The notes below the pieces were generated by a model. The model worked only from the letters and a program-made list of their open reading frames with translations, was not told where the DNA came from and did no database searches. Below, piece after piece: positions 29,965 to 32,535 of a stretch of 32,535 bases of DNA (position 1 is the first letter of the stretch; every line of letters starts with the position of its first letter). Both the position numbers and the translations under genes were made by a program. The DNA lies in IMG/VR virus record IMGVR_UViG_3300032323_003300, positions 1 through 32,535 of that record. One strand, 5' to 3'. This DNA is from a virus.

Positions 29965-29974
29965 CGTATATTCA
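29943..29974 (+). promoter_or_regulatory. Bacteroidota-type promoter, conserved leader copy 2
   Basis: TTTG (29943-29946), a 20 bp spacer, TATATTCA (29967-29974). The -33 box lies in the last codons of the SGNH gene. From 29965 to the ATG it repeats the leader at 28254 with one change. It drives the 29994 gene. Confidence 0.75.
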
Positions 29975-29993
29975 CGGTATAGAAATAAAAGTT

Positions 29994-30347
29994 ATGTTTA
30001 CATACAATTTAAGCGAAACGGAATACTTGGTATTCAAACCACAAATGAGCCATTTTGAATTGTTTTCAGGTCATGAAGGTGGTGGTGAGTTGAAGAAAAT
30101 AGCCAACTACAAAGGTGGTAAATGGATTTTTGATAGCTATGAACAGAAAAAATTGTTTTGGTTTTTGTTTAATATGTTTAAGGCCGATTTTGGTAAAGCA
30201 TTGAAACAGTATATCCGTTCATTGAATGAAAAACCTAAAACGTATGTTGTTAAATGTGCTAAACGTAGGTTTGATATTAAAATACAGAAAATGAAACGTG
30301 GTTGGTCAAATTGGTTTTATGGTTTGCACCCAACAAGAAATTATTGA
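29994..30347 (+). CDS. hypothetical protein, 117 aa
   Basis: A 117-residue basic, aromatic-rich protein (FTYNLSETEYLVFKPQMSHF, KKLFWFLFNMFKADFGKA) ending in a Lys/Arg-rich, Trp-containing tail (KMKRGWSNWFYGLHPTRNY). The short hydrophobic stretch LFWFLFNMF is too short to be sure of a membrane segment. No family recognised. Confidence 0.8.
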   Translation: MFTYNLSETEYLVFKPQMSHFELFSGHEGGGELKKIANYKGGKWIFDSYEQKKLFWFLFNMFKADFGKALKQYIRSLNEKPKTYVVKCAKRRFDIKIQKMKRGWSNWFYGLHPTRNY

Positions 30348-30348
30348 T

Positions 30349-30576
30349 ATGAAAGCGATTTTAGAATTTGATTTAGATAATGAGGATGATAGGACTATGT
30401 ACGAGATATATAGTAATGCTAGAAAAATGCATTATTGCTTATGGCAGATAGAGCAGGAACTTAGGTCTAAAACTAAGTATGGTGAATTAACTGATGAGCA
30501 GTGGAATGTGTGGAATGAGGCAAGAGAAATGTTTTATGAAAAAGTAAATGCAAATAATATTGATTTAGATTTATGA
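30349..30576 (+). CDS. hypothetical protein, 75 aa, conserved phage type
   Basis: A 75-residue acidic protein starting KAILEFDLDNEDDRTMYEIY and continuing HYCLWQIEQELRSKTKY. The pattern AILEFDLxxxDDxxxYE...LWxIxQELRSKxKY is one I have seen in many phage small proteins with no known function. I chose ATG 30349, one base after the previous stop; the in-frame ATG at 30298 lies inside the previous gene. ATGA overlap with the next gene. Confidence 0.8.
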   Translation: MKAILEFDLDNEDDRTMYEIYSNARKMHYCLWQIEQELRSKTKYGELTDEQWNVWNEAREMFYEKVNANNIDLDL

Positions 30577-30974
30577 GAAAATTATTAGTTATATTGTTGG
30601 CTTTGATTCCGATCGTAGGAAAGAGCCAGTACATGGAAGTTCCAACACATTATGATTCGGAACATGCTGCTAAACACATTATTAAGGGTCATGTTAAAAT
30701 GTATTTGACGGATTCGACTAAATTGGTTGTTGAGAAGAAAAATGAGCGTTATATTACCCATTGTGGGGTTGATGCTGATTTTATTAAATCTAAGATTGAT
30801 AAAGCGTTTGCTAAGGGTAAACCCGAGTATTCCTCGCGTACTAATGGCGGTTATATGTTTACTATAGCGGTTATAAGCGCGAGCGATGAGACAGTCGTGG
30901 TAAATTATGTAACGTTTCATGTTGATGCGTTTACACAGAAAATTGAAGAAGTTGAAATATTATTAGGTGAATAA
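30573..30974 (+). CDS. secreted or periplasmic protein, 133 aa
   Basis: Residues 1-19 form a signal peptide: basic start (MRK), hydrophobic core (LLVILLALIPIV) and a likely cut near GKSQ. The mature part has one Cys and a beta-rich body (GGYMFTIAVISASDETVVVN). No family recognised. It is followed directly by another secreted-protein gene, so the two may act together at the cell surface. Confidence 0.8.
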   Translation: MRKLLVILLALIPIVGKSQYMEVPTHYDSEHAAKHIIKGHVKMYLTDSTKLVVEKKNERYITHCGVDADFIKSKIDKAFAKGKPEYSSRTNGGYMFTIAVISASDETVVVNYVTFHVDAFTQKIEEVEILLGE

Positions 30975-30975
30975 A

Positions 30976-31830
30976 ATGATGAAGAAAATTATAGCGCTGT
31001 TAATGCTTTTGGTCTCCTTAGCAACAGCAAATGCAAAATGTGATTGGAGTACTTTGAAGCTTCAACAATGGAGTGAACGTAATTATTACAAGTGGTATGT
31101 AAGTGGTCAAGTACTAGATGATACTTGTGTTGATTACATGTTTATGGTGTATGATTTTCAAACCAAGAAAACAGATACTGTAGAATCATTTAGAGGTGTT
31201 TGTGAGGTACAGTTTAATGTTAAGGGAAAGTACAAAATGTATTTGAAGGTTTGGAATAAATGTAAAAAATGTGATACGGCTTTGTATCGTGAGGTAAACA
31301 TTATCCAGTTCCCAGGTGCATCAGTTGGATATAGTATTAATAATAATGATTGTAAAAAGTATAAGTTTGAAATGAGTTATATTAAAGGTTATCCTTTGAA
31401 AGATACTTGTATGGATTATTATTTGATGTTTTATAAAGGTCCGTGGATGGATACTATGTCACAGAAAAAGTGGGATGCATTGACTGATTATCAAATTGGA
31501 ACAGAATATGACTTTTCAGATGATGACTTTTTAGGTTATACACAAACACGTATTGCTGATTTTGCATTTAAGGATACAGGACGTGTGTTGATGATTGCTC
31601 AGTGGTGGAATAAGTGTGTTAAACAAGATACGTTTATGTTTAGAAAATTGGATGTTTGTAAACGTTCTAATACAACTAGTGTAAAAACCATCGTTAAAAA
31701 CGCAGACCTTCGAATTATTGGGTATTATGACATGATGGGCAGACAAGTTGAATATATGCGCTCTAATGAGGTATATATCGTATTATATAGCAATGGTCAG
31801 CGCAGAAAAGTAATGCAAGTGCAAAACTAA
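30976..31830 (+). CDS. secreted Cys-rich protein with T9SS type A-like C-terminus, 284 aa
   Basis: Signal peptide ([20 protein letters not shown], cut before Lys21). The mature protein is Cys-rich (paired Cys in CKKC and DTC segments) and repeats a PKD-like pattern. The last 40 residues, including [25 protein letters not shown] and KVMQVQN, resemble the C-terminal sorting domain of Bacteroidota type IX cargo, in which a G(R/K)xV turn is followed by GxYxV and a final Lys-rich strand. I chose ATG 30976 over an in-frame GTG at 30967. If right, the product is exported by the host T9SS. The call is from pattern only. Confidence 0.85.
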   Translation: MMKKIIALLMLLVSLATANAKCDWSTLKLQQWSERNYYKWYVSGQVLDDTCVDYMFMVYDFQTKKTDTVESFRGVCEVQFNVKGKYKMYLKVWNKCKKCDTALYREVNIIQFPGASVGYSINNNDCKKYKFEMSYIKGYPLKDTCMDYYLMFYKGPWMDTMSQKKWDALTDYQIGTEYDFSDDDFLGYTQTRIADFAFKDTGRVLMIAQWWNKCVKQDTFMFRKLDVCKRSNTTSVKTIVKNADLRIIGYYDMMGRQVEYMRSNEVYIVLYSNGQRRKVMQVQN

Positions 31831-32535
31831 TGAATCGTTTAGACAGAGACTACCAACAATTACTTCGTGATATTATTGATTACGGGGTTGATAAAAATGA
31901 TCGAACAGGGACTGGTACTAGGTCTCTGTTCGGTTATACTATTCGTCATAATATGAAGAATGGTTTTCCATTACTCACAACCAAAAAAATGGCTTGGAGG
32001 ACTATGGTGACTGAATTACTATGGTTCCTTCGTGGTGATACTAATATTAAGTATTTGGTTGATAATGGTTGTCATATTTGGGATGGTGATGCTTACCAAG
32101 CATATATTAAAAGATATAATAAAGGGGAATACGTTGGTAAAACCAAATTATTAGAAAATTCTAAGAAAAATAGAATATTAACTGAACCATTCACAAAAGA
32201 AGAATTCATTGAAAAAATTAAAACCGATGATGAGTTTGCTAGAGAGTGGGGTGATTTAGGACCAATTTATGGTAAGCAGTGGAGAAGTTGGTCTAAATTC
32301 CATCCAACAATGCACGAGAATGGATATACCCTCCCCGCAGGTCAGACAAATATAGACCAAATTCAAAACCTAATCAACAACCTTAAAACTAATCCAGACT
32401 CAAGACGATTGATGGTTAATGCTTGGAATGTAGGTGAGTTAGACCAAATGGTTCTTCCACCTTGTCATTATGGATTTCAAGTTTATACAAGAGAGTTGAG
32501 TAATGAAGAAAAATATAACATATGGTTTAATAAAA
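31830..32535 (+). CDS. thyA: thymidylate synthase (partial, runs off the window)
   Basis: The ATG at 31830 overlaps the previous stop (TAATG) and the frame is open to the window edge, 235 residues. Motifs: [63 protein letters not shown], and LPPCHYGFQ with the nucleophile Cys212. A segment at about residues 95-145 is an insertion compared with the E. coli enzyme, as in some other ThyA proteins. It methylates dUMP to dTMP using methylene-tetrahydrofolate. The residue that separates thymidylate synthase from dUMP/dCMP hydroxymethylase (Asn177 in E. coli) lies beyond the window, so hydroxymethylase is not excluded. Confidence 0.9.
   Translation, partial: MNRLDRDYQQLLRDIIDYGVDKNDRTGTGTRSLFGYTIRHNMKNGFPLLTTKKMAWRTMVTELLWFLRGDTNIKYLVDNGCHIWDGDAYQAYIKRYNKGEYVGKTKLLENSKKNRILTEPFTKEEFIEKIKTDDEFAREWGDLGPIYGKQWRSWSKFHPTMHENGYTLPAGQTNIDQIQNLINNLKTNPDSRRLMVNAWNVGELDQMVLPPCHYGFQVYTRELSNEEKYNIWFNK

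Noticed and set aside
30847-30875. Two GCGGTTATA direct repeats 20 bases apart
   Set aside because: Only nine bases, inside a coding sequence, with no further copies seen.
1-32535. tRNA genes, insertion sequences, integrase or attachment sites
   Set aside because: None could be recognised by reading the sequence; no transposase-like or integrase-like product is encoded, and no gene-free stretch exceeds about 100 bases.

Overview
The window is a compact, AT-rich, single-strand-coded stretch of a large tailed-phage genome, probably T4-like. All supported genes lie on the + strand, spaced by a few bases or overlapping (ATGA or TAATG junctions), and no tRNA or rRNA gene was seen. The phage reading rests on a T4 gp44/gp62-type clamp loader, many small unknown genes, a Cas4/RecB-type nuclease, a membrane-anchored transglycosylase and a thymidylate synthase. 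Two signals point to a Bacteroidota host: a repeated promoter with a TTTG-like -33 box, exactly 20 bp, then a TATATTxA-like -7 box; and a secreted protein whose C-terminus resembles a type IX secretion sorting domain. No structural genes are present, so phage identity is inferred.

Layout. 1-2323: tail of an acidic protein, then a promoter driving a small unknown gene, GroES and GroEL. 2334-5559: replication module (AAA+ clamp loader, candidate gp62 subunit, possible MazG-like protein, Fe-S PD-(D/E)XK nuclease) with small unknown genes. 5600-5794: ribbon-helix-helix protein. 5809-21609: a 15.8 kb sugar island with glycosyltransferases (GT-B, GT-A, GT10-like), short-chain dehydrogenase/epimerases, a C-methyltransferase, an RmlC-like epimerase, a minimal split thiamine-diphosphate enzyme, a ColD/RfbH-like PLP 3-dehydratase, a GDP-mannose 4,6-dehydratase and a heptose-kinase-like protein. 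A promoter at 14056-14087 splits it in two. 21611-24508: small genes including TraR/DksA-like and degenerate HNH proteins, then a membrane protein and the transglycosylase. 24527-28757: many small genes punctuated by terminator/promoter modules, a SWIM zinc-finger protein, and two proteins sharing an N-terminal motif like a T4 capsid-targeting propeptide. 28761-31830: unknown genes, an SGNH hydrolase and two secreted proteins with a different base composition. 31830-end: thymidylate synthase, cut by the window edge.

How the genes may work together: the most striking part is the sugar island. Host GDP-mannose could be converted by the 4,6-dehydratase to the 4-keto-6-deoxy sugar, 3-deoxygenated by the His188 PLP enzyme, and then reduced, epimerised, C-methylated or given a two-carbon branch by neighbouring enzymes. 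The fucosyltransferase-like and other transferases would then attach the product. The acceptor (virion, host surface or DNA) cannot be read from the sequence.
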